Shown here one piece after another: positions 1-6,435 of a stretch of 7,207 nucleotides of DNA. Source of the stretch: an uncultured Clostridia bacterium (GTDB lineage: Bacteria; Bacillota; Clostridia; Oscillospirales; Acutalibacteraceae); contig CAMPAT010000034.1 in assembly GCA_946633275.1 (NCBI GenBank), positions 1 to 7,207 on the forward strand, read 5' to 3'. The notes below the pieces were generated by a model. That model searched no databases and was not told the DNA's origin. It worked only from the letters and a program-made list of their open reading frames with translations. The position numbers and the translations under genes were made by a program. Every line of letters starts with the position of its first letter. The stretch's first letter is position 1.

Positions 1-139
1 CGACAACGACTTCTTTGAGTGTGACAACGAGCTCGAAATCGTAGAGGTTAAAGACGAGCCTGAAGTTATCGAAGAGCCTAAGGCTGAGAAGAAAGCCGCA
101 CCGAAGAAAAAGGCTGCGCCGAAAAAGAAGGCTGAGTAA
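1..139 (+). CDS. C-terminal tail of an unidentified protein (5' end outside window)
   Basis: An open frame runs from base 2 to a TAA at 137-139 and encodes the last 45 residues of a protein whose start lies upstream. The first half is acidic (DNDFFECDNELEIVEV). The end is a low-complexity tail built on a repeated APKKKA unit, finishing in KKKAE. Such Lys/Ala/Pro tails are found at the C-termini of several nucleic-acid-binding proteins and chaperones, for example some topoisomerases and trigger factors, but the tail alone does not identify the family. It is followed 17 nt later by a hairpin and T-run, which supports a real gene end here. Confidence that this is coding is good; the function is unknown. 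Confidence 0.7.
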   Translation, partial: DNDFFECDNELEIVEVKDEPEVIEEPKAEKKAAPKKKAAPKKKAE

Positions 140-156
140 TCATTAAACAGAATTAA

Positions 157-188
157 AGGGAGGGGATGAACGCCCTCCCTGCATTTTT
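157..188 (+). terminator. Rho-independent terminator after the first gene
   Basis: AGGGAGGG (157-164) pairs perfectly with CCCTCCCT (173-180) around an 8-nt loop, giving a GC-rich 8-bp stem. It is followed by GCATTTTT, with five T residues at 184-188. It lies 17 nt after the upstream stop codon. The next gene's Shine-Dalgarno begins only 7 nt after the T-run, so there is no room for a promoter between terminator and gene. Confidence 0.8.
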
Positions 189-208
189 ATTAACAGGAAG
201 TGACAGAA

Positions 209-1051
209 ATGTATAAATGCGGACTTGTACTCGAAGGCGGAGGTTCGCGAGGTATTTATACCGCAGGCGTTCTCGACGCATTTATGGAAAACGGAATTGA
301 ATTCCCCTACGTTATAGGTGTTTCTATGGGAAGCTGCAGCGGAGCCTCGTTCCTCGGTAAAAATATCAGACGACAGCACGACGTAATACTCTGCTCCGCG
401 CAGGATAAGAGATATATGAGCTTCGGCAATCTTCGCAAGCGCGGCGAATACTGCAATTTCGACTGGGCTTTCGGCGAGCTGAGTTATGACCTTTTCCCGC
501 TCGACCAGGAAACATTTGAGAAATCGGGCGCGACATACTGCGTTGTTGCTACTAATGCAAAAACGGGCAAGGCAGAATATTTCTATCCTAAATCTCTGCG
601 CCACGAGTGCCCCGAAATCAGAGCGTCTTGCAGTATGCCGGGAGTTACGAAAGGAACGGAAATCGGCGGCGAGCTTTATTTTGACGGCGGACTCGCAGAC
701 TCTATCCCCGTTGAAAGAGCGCTCGAAGACGGCTGCGAGAAGGCGGTCGTTATCCTCACACAATGCAAGGGTTACGTCAAGCCCGTTACAAACAGGAATT
801 TCAAAAAGCCGTTTAACAACACCTATCCTCTAATCGGCGACGCTATCATTAACAGAAGCATTGTTTACAATAACCAGCTTGAGCGTATACGCGAGCTTGA
901 AGCGGAAGGCAGAGTTCTCGTTATTCAGCCGCTCGCCGACCTCAAATGTACCGCGCTCGAAAAAAGCCCCGAAAAACTCGAAGCAATTTATCAGCTCGGC
1001 TATACTCAGGGCGAAAAAAGTATTGAAAAAGTTAAAAGCTTTATCAAATAG
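209..1051 (+). CDS. Patatin-like phospholipase family protein (YjjU-like)
   Basis: A predicted serine lipid acyl hydrolase of 280 residues with a Ser-Asp catalytic dyad, probably cytoplasmic since no signal peptide is visible. The patatin signatures are present in order: the glycine-rich oxyanion loop GGGSRG (residues 10-15), the nucleophile elbow GVSMGS with Ser39, and the DGG motif with Asp159 before LADSIPV. The C-terminal third (about 175-280) resembles the extra domain of the bacterial YjjU-type patatins. I chose ATG 209 over the in-frame GTG at 200. AGGAAGTGA (195-203) is a near-perfect Shine-Dalgarno ending 5 nt before the ATG, whereas the GTG lies inside it. The natural lipid substrate is unknown. 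The gene follows the upstream terminator very closely and ends in its own hairpin. Confidence 0.9.
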   Translation: MYKCGLVLEGGGSRGIYTAGVLDAFMENGIEFPYVIGVSMGSCSGASFLGKNIRRQHDVILCSAQDKRYMSFGNLRKRGEYCNFDWAFGELSYDLFPLDQETFEKSGATYCVVATNAKTGKAEYFYPKSLRHECPEIRASCSMPGVTKGTEIGGELYFDGGLADSIPVERALEDGCEKAVVILTQCKGYVKPVTNRNFKKPFNNTYPLIGDAIINRSIVYNNQLERIRELEAEGRVLVIQPLADLKCTALEKSPEKLEAIYQLGYTQGEKSIEKVKSFIK

Positions 1052-1052
1052 C

Positions 1053-1078
1053 AAAAGCCTTCCGAACGGAAGGCTTTT
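1053..1078 (+). terminator. Terminator of the patatin gene, possibly bidirectional
   Basis: AAAAGCCTTCC (1053-1063) and GGAAGGCTTTT (1068-1078) form a perfect 11-bp stem with a GAAC loop. The stem ends in TTTT and begins 2 nt after the patatin stop. The matching A-run on the 5' side means it could also stop transcription arriving on the minus strand. Confidence 0.9.
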
Positions 1079-1167
1079 ATCATTGACAATCAAGCTTATG
1101 AAATAATGCTTAGTTATTATTAAGGAGTTAAGGAATCCTTGTTTTGTTACCATTCTTTCGAGTAGCG

Positions 1168-1196
1168 AAAGAAGCGAGCGTGATGCTCGCTTCTTT
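1168..1196 (-). terminator. Terminator of the ABC-F gene, possibly bidirectional
   Basis: AAAGAAGCGAGC (1168-1179) and GCTCGCTTCTTT (1185-1196) form a perfect 12-bp stem with a 5-nt loop. The stem begins at the last base of the ABC-F TAA codon. On the minus strand the 3' arm ends in TTCTTT before CGC. On the plus strand the tail is TTCTTTT, so it can also act as a backstop for transcripts coming from the patatin side. Confidence 0.8.
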
Positions 1197-2803
1197 TAAT
1201 ACTTTCTAAGCTGTTCTTCGTCGAATACCGAAAGAAATTCATCGTAAGTTCCCTTACGGTCAATGAGCGTATTCCCGCTGACTTCGATAATTCTGTCTGC
1301 GACAGTCTGCACAAACTGGTGGTCGTGAGAGGTGAAGAGCACCGTCTCGGGATAACGGATAAGACCGTTATTGAGCGCTGTGATTGACTCAAGGTCGAGG
1401 TGGTTGGTCGGCTCATCAAGAATGAGCACATTCGCACCCGAGAGCATCATCTTGCACAGCATACATCTTACGCGCTCGCCGCCCGAAAGGACATTCGCCA
1501 TCTTAAGCGCCTCGTCGCCGCTGAAAAGCATTCTGCCGAGCCAGCCGCGGATGTCAGCCTCGAGCTGTTCTGTTGTGTACTGGCGAAGCCAGTCGACAAG
1601 GTTGAGCTCAACGCCGTCAAAATATTCGCTGTTATCAGACGGGAAGTAGCTCTGAGATGTGGTAACGCCCCACTTGTATGAGCCCTCGTCGGGCTCCATT
1701 TCGCCCATAATGATTTTAAAAAGGGTTGTCTTTGCAACTACGTCCGATCCGACAAACGCAACCTTCTCGCGCGGATGAATAACGAATGAAATATCATCAA
1801 GCACTTTGCGGTCGCCGATTGTTTTAGTGAGATGGTCAACACGCAGAAGGTCGTTTCCGCACTCTCTGTCAGGCTTGAAATCTACATACGGAAAACGACG
1901 CGACGAAACAGGCATTTCAATCATCTCGAGAGCGTCAAGCTGCTTCTTACGGCTCGTTGCCTGCTTGCTCTTTGCAGCGTTTGCAGAAAAGCGGTTAATG
2001 AAGTCCTGAAGCTCCTTGATTTTCTGCTCGTTCTTCTTATTGAGGTCGCGCGCCTGGCGCTGACGCATCTGAGTGTATTCAAACCAGAAATCGTAGTTAC
2101 CTGTATAAAGAGTAATCTTACCATAATCAACATCGCAGATATGGGTACATACCTTATTAAGGAAATGACGGTCGTGCGACACAACGATTACGGTATTCGG
2201 GAAATCGAGAAGGAAGTTTTCGAGCCACGAGATAGCCGTCAAGTCAAGGTGGTTGGTAGGCTCGTCAAGGAGAAGAATGTCGGGATTTCCGAAAAGTGCC
2301 TGCGCGAGAAGCACCTTAACCTTCAAGTCGGAAGGAAGCTCCGCCATCTTAAGATAATGGTACTCGTCGGACACGCCGAGCTTGTTGAGCATAAACTCTG
2401 CGTCGCTCTCTGCGGTCCAGCCGTCGAGGTCTGCAAACTCAGCCTCAAGCTCGCCCGCCTTAATACCGTCCTCCTCGGAGAAATCCTCCTTCATATAAAG
2501 GGCGTCCTTCTCCTCCATAATCTCAATAAGGCGCGGATTGCCCATAAGCACCGTGCGTACAACCTCGTACTCATCAAAAGCAAAGTGGTCCTGCTTAAGC
2601 ACCGAAAGCCTTTCGCCCGGGGTAATATGAATTTCGCCCTTGCTCGGCTCGAGGTCACCGGAAAGCACCTTGAGGAAAGTTGACTTACCTGCGCCGTTGG
2701 CGCCGATAATGCCGTAGCAGTTACCGGGTGAAAAAGTAACGTTAACTCTTTCAAACAGAGACCTGCCGCCAAACTGAACGGAAATATTATTTGCACTAAT
2801 CAT
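1196..2803 (-). CDS. ABC-F family ATP-binding protein (YbiT/YkpA type)
   Basis: A 535-residue soluble protein with two ABC ATPase domains in one chain and no membrane segment. This is the ABC-F layout; family members act on the ribosome in translation rather than in transport. Domain 1 has Walker A GANGAGKST (34-42), the divergent signature LPSDLK (156-161) in place of LSGGQ, and Walker B ILLLDEPTNHLD with Glu181. A charged linker (about 242-315, including NRFSANAAKSKQATSRKKQ) follows. Domain 2 has a divergent Walker A, GSDVVAKTT (352-360), a good signature LSGGE (439-443), Walker B LILDEPTNHLD with Glu464, and the switch TSHD. So one composite ATP site is canonical and the other altered. The start is set by a perfect AGGAGGT (2811-2817 on the complement) 7 nt upstream. 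The target and any antibiotic link are unknown; I see no resistance-type long linker. Confidence 0.93.
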   Translation of the reverse strand: MISANNISVQFGGRSLFERVNVTFSPGNCYGIIGANGAGKSTFLKVLSGDLEPSKGEIHITPGERLSVLKQDHFAFDEYEVVRTVLMGNPRLIEIMEEKDALYMKEDFSEEDGIKAGELEAEFADLDGWTAESDAEFMLNKLGVSDEYHYLKMAELPSDLKVKVLLAQALFGNPDILLLDEPTNHLDLTAISWLENFLLDFPNTVIVVSHDRHFLNKVCTHICDVDYGKITLYTGNYDFWFEYTQMRQRQARDLNKKNEQKIKELQDFINRFSANAAKSKQATSRKKQLDALEMIEMPVSSRRFPYVDFKPDRECGNDLLRVDHLTKTIGDRKVLDDISFVIHPREKVAFVGSDVVAKTTLFKIIMGEMEPDEGSYKWGVTTSQSYFPSDNSEYFDGVELNLVDWLRQYTTEQLEADIRGWLGRMLFSGDEALKMANVLSGGERVRCMLCKMMLSGANVLILDEPTNHLDLESITALNNGLIRYPETVLFTSHDHQFVQTVADRIIEVSGNTLIDRKGTYDEFLSVFDEEQLRKY

Positions 2804-2832
2804 AAGAGTTACCTCCTAAAAAGTCTGGGGGT

Positions 2833-2861
2833 ATTTTAACATAGTATTATCACAAACACAA
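2833..2861 (-). promoter_or_regulatory. Candidate sigma-A promoter of the ABC-F gene
   Basis: Read on the minus strand, TTGTGT (2861-2856) and TAAAAT (2838-2833) are separated by exactly 17 bp. This puts a start site near 2826 and a leader of about 20 nt containing the AGGAGGT. The -10 differs from TATAAT at one base; the -35 keeps only TTG. A small inverted repeat AAACAC-AA-GTGTTT (2854-2867) covers the -35 and could be an operator, but this is speculative. Confidence 0.5.
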
Positions 2862-2996
2862 GTGTTTTTTAATTATAAATTATGAATTAAAAATGATAAA
2901 CTAACGGTCGCTTCGCTCCGATTTATAAAAACTGTAAACAAAGCTCGCAAGGCACCAAAAACGAAGAATTGAGAAATAAAGAAAAAAGATGCAGAA

Positions 2997-3054
2997 TTTT
3001 GTTTTTTGCGAGCGTGTGCTGTACGAAGGTACCGCCTCCGAGCAAAAAACAAAA
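2997..3054. repeat. 13-bp perfect inverted repeat with 32-nt spacer
   Basis: TTTTGTTTTTTGC (2997-3009) is the exact reverse complement of GCAAAAAACAAAA (3042-3054). The spacer is GC-rich relative to its surroundings and contains GTAC-GAAG-GTAC (3021-3032), which can form a small apical hairpin. It lies just beyond the ilvC terminator. It could be a backup hairpin, a small noncoding RNA structure or a miniature repeat element; the sequence alone does not decide. Confidence 0.55.
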
Positions 3055-3060
3055 AGCGAT

Positions 3061-3090
3061 AAAAATGCCGCAGGTAATCCCTGCGGCATT
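3061..3090 (-). terminator. Rho-independent terminator of ilvC
   Basis: On the minus strand, 25 nt after the ilvC stop, AATGCCGCAGG (complement of 3080-3090) pairs with CCTGCGGCATT (complement of 3064-3074) in a perfect 11-bp GC-rich stem around a 5-nt loop. TTTTT then follows directly (complement of 3061-3065, overlapping the stem end). Confidence 0.9.
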
Positions 3091-3114
3091 GCAGCGCGGT
3101 TGTGCGCTTTTTGC

Positions 3115-4161
<1,047 letters not shown>

Positions 4162-4189
4162 TTAGCACTTTTGTGTGTTAGCGTAATAT

Positions 4190-4218
4190 ATTATAAGTTA
4201 GAATCTGAGTTAATTCAA
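4190..4218 (-). promoter_or_regulatory. Sigma-A promoter of ilvC
   Basis: On the minus strand TTGAAT (4218-4213) and a perfect TATAAT (4195-4190) are 17 bp apart. The predicted start is near 4183, giving a leader of about 50 nt. That is too short for a T-box or a classical leader-peptide attenuator, so any amino-acid control would have to act at the DNA level or elsewhere. The leader carries two GTTAGC direct repeats on the plus strand (4161-4166 and 4177-4182, 16 bp apart) flanking CAC-TTTT-GTG. Confidence 0.75.
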
Positions 4219-4288
4219 GTGTTATTTGTAACAAAATATTAAAAAATAAATCTGTTTTATTGAATAAATTTACTATTTTTAGGCATTT

Positions 4289-4320
4289 TTTACAATAATT
4301 CTATTGTAAATTGTTAACAA
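4289..4320. promoter_or_regulatory. Adjacent palindromes upstream of the AAA+ gene (candidate operators)
   Basis: TTTACAATA (4289-4297) and TATTGTAAA (4302-4310) form a perfect 9-bp inverted repeat with a 4-nt centre. It abuts TTGTTAACAA (4311-4320), a perfect 10-bp palindrome. They lie 32 nt before the start codon, where a regulator would sit. No T-run follows, so a terminator is unlikely. AT-rich DNA yields such palindromes by chance fairly often, so binding is conjecture. Confidence 0.4.
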
Positions 4321-4351
4321 ATAGAGTAAAATTATACTGAGGTAATTCGTA

Positions 4352-5581
4352 ATGAAGAAAATTGATGAATTAAAATACAATATTGATTCGATATGCGTAT
4401 ATAACGCCGACAGCGACGAGGTTCTCTGCGCTCTGCGCGACTTACTCGACGGTGCCGAGGGTGAAGACGTTCCGAGGCTGTACAGCAGATTTTTCAGGAA
4501 ACTGAGCGCACACGAATCGCTGAAAGAATATATCAGCGCCTTTGTACTTTACGATGATAATATATTCACCAAGGCTGCCGCCGCAGGCAAGGCGCAGGAG
4601 CTTCCCGACTCGATAACCGAAGGAGTCAAGAGCGACCTTGCAAAGCTTGAAACGATTTCAAAAGTTACGGCGGAGGATATAATCGGCGAAACGTACGGCG
4701 AGGAGGAAAAAGTGCTGCTCACGCTCCCGCGCTGGCACACGGGCGAAGCCCTGGAACCGCTCGGCGAAGGCTGGGCAGAGCACTATGACGAGCTGTGCGA
4801 TTACCACGAGAATAACGGCTACGGCATATACGCAAGATATTATGCTTTCACCTGGCAGGACGGCGAATTTGTGCCGATTACAAGTACAGACCCGATTGAG
4901 CTTGCCGAGCTGAAGAATTATGAAAGACAGCGGGAGCAGGTGCTTGAAAACACCGAGGCGTTTCTCGACGGGCTCCCGGCAAACAACATCCTCCTTTACG
5001 GAGACAGGGGCACAGGTAAAAGCTCGACAGTTCACGCAGTTCTTAACGAATACAAATATCACGGACTGCGCATAATCGAAATATCAAAGGGCGATATCAG
5101 CAAGCTCACTATCATCAGAGAGAAGATTGCAAACAGCCCGATGAAATTCATAATCTTCATTGACGACCTCAGCTTTGACGCGCACGACGACTCGTTCGGC
5201 GAACTCAAGGCGGCGCTCGAAGGCTCGGTATCGGGCAGGCAGAGCAATACTCTCATTTACGCGACGTCAAACAGACGTCATCTCATAAAAGAAAATCATT
5301 CAGACCGTGAAAACGACATTCACCGCAGCGATACGATGCAGGAGGAACTTTCGCTCTCAGACAGATTCGGCGTAACAATCACGTTTATGAACCCTGACAA
5401 GGCGGAATATCTCGACATAACTGAAAAGATTGCCGCCGACAGAGAAATAAACGTCGACACGGACAAGCTTCTTCTTGAAGCGGAAAACTGGGCGCGCCGC
5501 CGCGGAGGACGTTCGCCGAGATGCGCAAAGCAGTTTATCGACTACGTCGAAGCGTGCGAAAGAATGGGAAAACAATGGTAA
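4352..5581 (+). CDS. AAA+ ATP-binding protein, DUF815 family
   Basis: A 409-residue protein with an N-terminal region of about 190 residues that I do not recognise, joined to a C-terminal P-loop ATPase. The ATPase shows Walker A GDRGTGKSS (217-225, Lys223), Walker B IIFIDDLSF with Asp271-Asp272, and a sensor-1 segment ATSNRRH (304-310). A DRFG segment and an arginine-rich sensor-2-like stretch (ARRRGGRSPRCAKQF) lie near the C-terminus. The layout and motifs fit DUF815, a widespread but poorly characterised AAA+ family. No signal peptide or membrane segment is seen, so it is likely cytoplasmic. The start is supported by TGAGGT (4338-4343) 8 nt upstream. It stands alone: divergent from ilvC and 100 bp before the response regulator. 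Its biological role is not known; family assignment is fairly sure. Confidence 0.85.
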   Translation: MKKIDELKYNIDSICVYNADSDEVLCALRDLLDGAEGEDVPRLYSRFFRKLSAHESLKEYISAFVLYDDNIFTKAAAAGKAQELPDSITEGVKSDLAKLETISKVTAEDIIGETYGEEEKVLLTLPRWHTGEALEPLGEGWAEHYDELCDYHENNGYGIYARYYAFTWQDGEFVPITSTDPIELAELKNYERQREQVLENTEAFLDGLPANNILLYGDRGTGKSSTVHAVLNEYKYHGLRIIEISKGDISKLTIIREKIANSPMKFIIFIDDLSFDAHDDSFGELKAALEGSVSGRQSNTLIYATSNRRHLIKENHSDRENDIHRSDTMQEELSLSDRFGVTITFMNPDKAEYLDITEKIAADREINVDTDKLLLEAENWARRRGGRSPRCAKQFIDYVEACERMGKQW

Positions 5582-5605
5582 AGAATTATTTACAAAATTA
5601 AAATA

Positions 5606-5635
5606 TTGTTCACCCGAAAGTAAAAATGTGAACAA
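5606..5635. repeat. 8-bp inverted repeat between AAA+ gene and response regulator
   Basis: TTGTTCAC (5606-5613) and GTGAACAA (5628-5635) are exact reverse complements separated by 14 nt. They lie 47-76 nt before the response regulator start. There is no T-run on the plus strand, so it is not a standard terminator for the AAA+ gene. Its place upstream of a regulator gene would suit an operator, perhaps for autoregulation, but no promoter with good -35 and -10 boxes is clear here. Confidence 0.4.
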
Positions 5636-5681
5636 AAATAAATGATAAAACCTAATTATTAACATACGAAAGGACAATACT

Positions 5682-6377
5682 ATGGCAGATAAAATTCTTG
5701 TTGTTGACGACGATCTCAACATCAGCGAACTTCTCAAGCTCTATCTCGAAAACGACGGCTATCTCGTTTTTACTGCACACGACGGTCAGGAGGCTGTTGA
5801 CACCTTCCGTGCTAAGACCCCGGACCTCGTACTGCTTGACATAATGCTTCCGAAGATTGACGGATGGCAGGTTTGCAGAGAAATCCGTAAGACCTCCTCT
5901 GCCCCGATAATTATGCTCACGGCAAAGGGCGAAACCTTCGATAAGGTACTCGGTCTTGAGCTCGGCGCGGACGACTACGTAGTTAAGCCGTTCGACGCAA
6001 AAGAGGTTATGGCGCGCGTTAAGGCGGTACTGCGCAGAACTAAGGGCACGAGCGACAACGGTGAAAGCGAAAAGAAGGTTGTAATTTACGACAAGCTCGA
6101 AATCAATATCGATAATTATGAAATGAAGGTTAACGGAGTGCCTGTTGACACTCCGCCGAAAGAGCTTGAGCTCATCTACCACTTCGCTTCAAATCCGAAC
6201 AGAGTTTACACGCGCGACCAGCTTCTCGACGAGGTATGGGGATTCGACTACTACGGCGACAGCAGAACGGTTGACGTTCACGTTAAGCGCCTGCGTGAAA
6301 AGCTTGAAGGCGTATCGGACAAATGGGAGCTCCGCACAGTATGGGGCGTAGGATACAAATTTGAAACAAAAGACTGA
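5682..6377 (+). CDS. Two-component response regulator, OmpR/PhoB family
   Basis: A 231-residue DNA-binding regulator. The N-terminal receiver domain (about 3-118) has the acidic pocket Asp9-Asp11, the phosphoacceptor Asp53 in LLDIMLP, Thr80 in IIMLTAK, and Lys102 in VVKPF, so it should be fully competent for phosphotransfer. After a short linker the C-terminal winged-helix domain (about 132-229) shows TPPKELELIYHFASNPNRV, the recognition-helix region DSRTVDVHVKRLREKL, and the closing VWGVGYKFE typical of the family. The start is set by AAAGGA (5669-5674) 7 nt upstream. The histidine kinase gene begins 58 nt downstream on the same strand, so the two very likely form an operon and signalling pair. 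The genes it controls are not visible here. Confidence 0.95.
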   Translation: MADKILVVDDDLNISELLKLYLENDGYLVFTAHDGQEAVDTFRAKTPDLVLLDIMLPKIDGWQVCREIRKTSSAPIIMLTAKGETFDKVLGLELGADDYVVKPFDAKEVMARVKAVLRRTKGTSDNGESEKKVVIYDKLEINIDNYEMKVNGVPVDTPPKELELIYHFASNPNRVYTRDQLLDEVWGFDYYGDSRTVDVHVKRLREKLEGVSDKWELRTVWGVGYKFETKD

Positions 6378-6395
6378 TAAATATTATTAAACTAC

Positions 6396-6414
6396 GGGCG
6401 ACCAATGGTCGCCC
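6396..6414. repeat. GC-rich 19-nt palindrome within the two-component operon
   Basis: GGGCGACCAATGGTCGCCC is a 9-bp perfect inverted repeat about a single A. It is flanked by TAC and CTA, which extend the symmetry with one mismatch. Its GC content contrasts sharply with the surrounding AT-rich gap. I recall closely similar palindromes scattered between genes in related Clostridia, so a dispersed REP-like element is the favoured reading. As RNA it would fold into a stable hairpin between regulator and kinase. It has no T-run, so it is not a normal terminator. Confidence 0.65.
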
Positions 6415-6435
6415 CTATAATTAGTAAAATATAAG

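Larger units (their letters stand above)
2804..3114. other. 311-bp noncoding gap between ilvC and the ABC-F gene
   Basis: From the ABC-F side the gap holds the Shine-Dalgarno and promoter (2811-2861), then an AT-rich stretch with repeated AATTAT/ATGAATT units (2871-2895). A short GC-rich block, CGGTCGCTTCGCTCCG, lies near 2904-2919. Further on are a long inverted repeat (2997-3054) and the ilvC terminator (3061-3090). Reading frames across it are short, lack a convincing ribosome binding site and resemble no protein I know. The patchy composition suggests decayed or dispersed intergenic repeat DNA, but that is inference. Confidence 0.6.

Noticed and set aside
143..763. Long minus-strand open frame opposite the patatin gene
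   Set aside because: The opposite strand encodes a complete patatin with all catalytic motifs and a strong ribosome binding site. The antisense product has no recognisable domain and runs into the upstream terminator.
1832..2683. 283-codon plus-strand open frame opposite the ABC-F gene
   Set aside because: It lies wholly within the well-supported ABC-F gene, and its translation is low-information and resembles no protein family. Long antisense frames are common opposite genes with this codon use.
3093..3112. AGCGC-loop-GCGCT hairpin followed by TTTTT on the plus strand
   Set aside because: Only a 5-bp stem, and it points against ilvC with no plus-strand gene ending upstream. The strong ilvC terminator next to it explains the site.
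4311..4338. TTGTTA and TATACT spaced 16 bp as promoter for the AAA+ gene
   Set aside because: A start site about 7 nt after 4338 would fall beyond the TGAGGT ribosome binding site at 4338-4343, leaving the message without it. The true promoter must be further upstream and is not clear.
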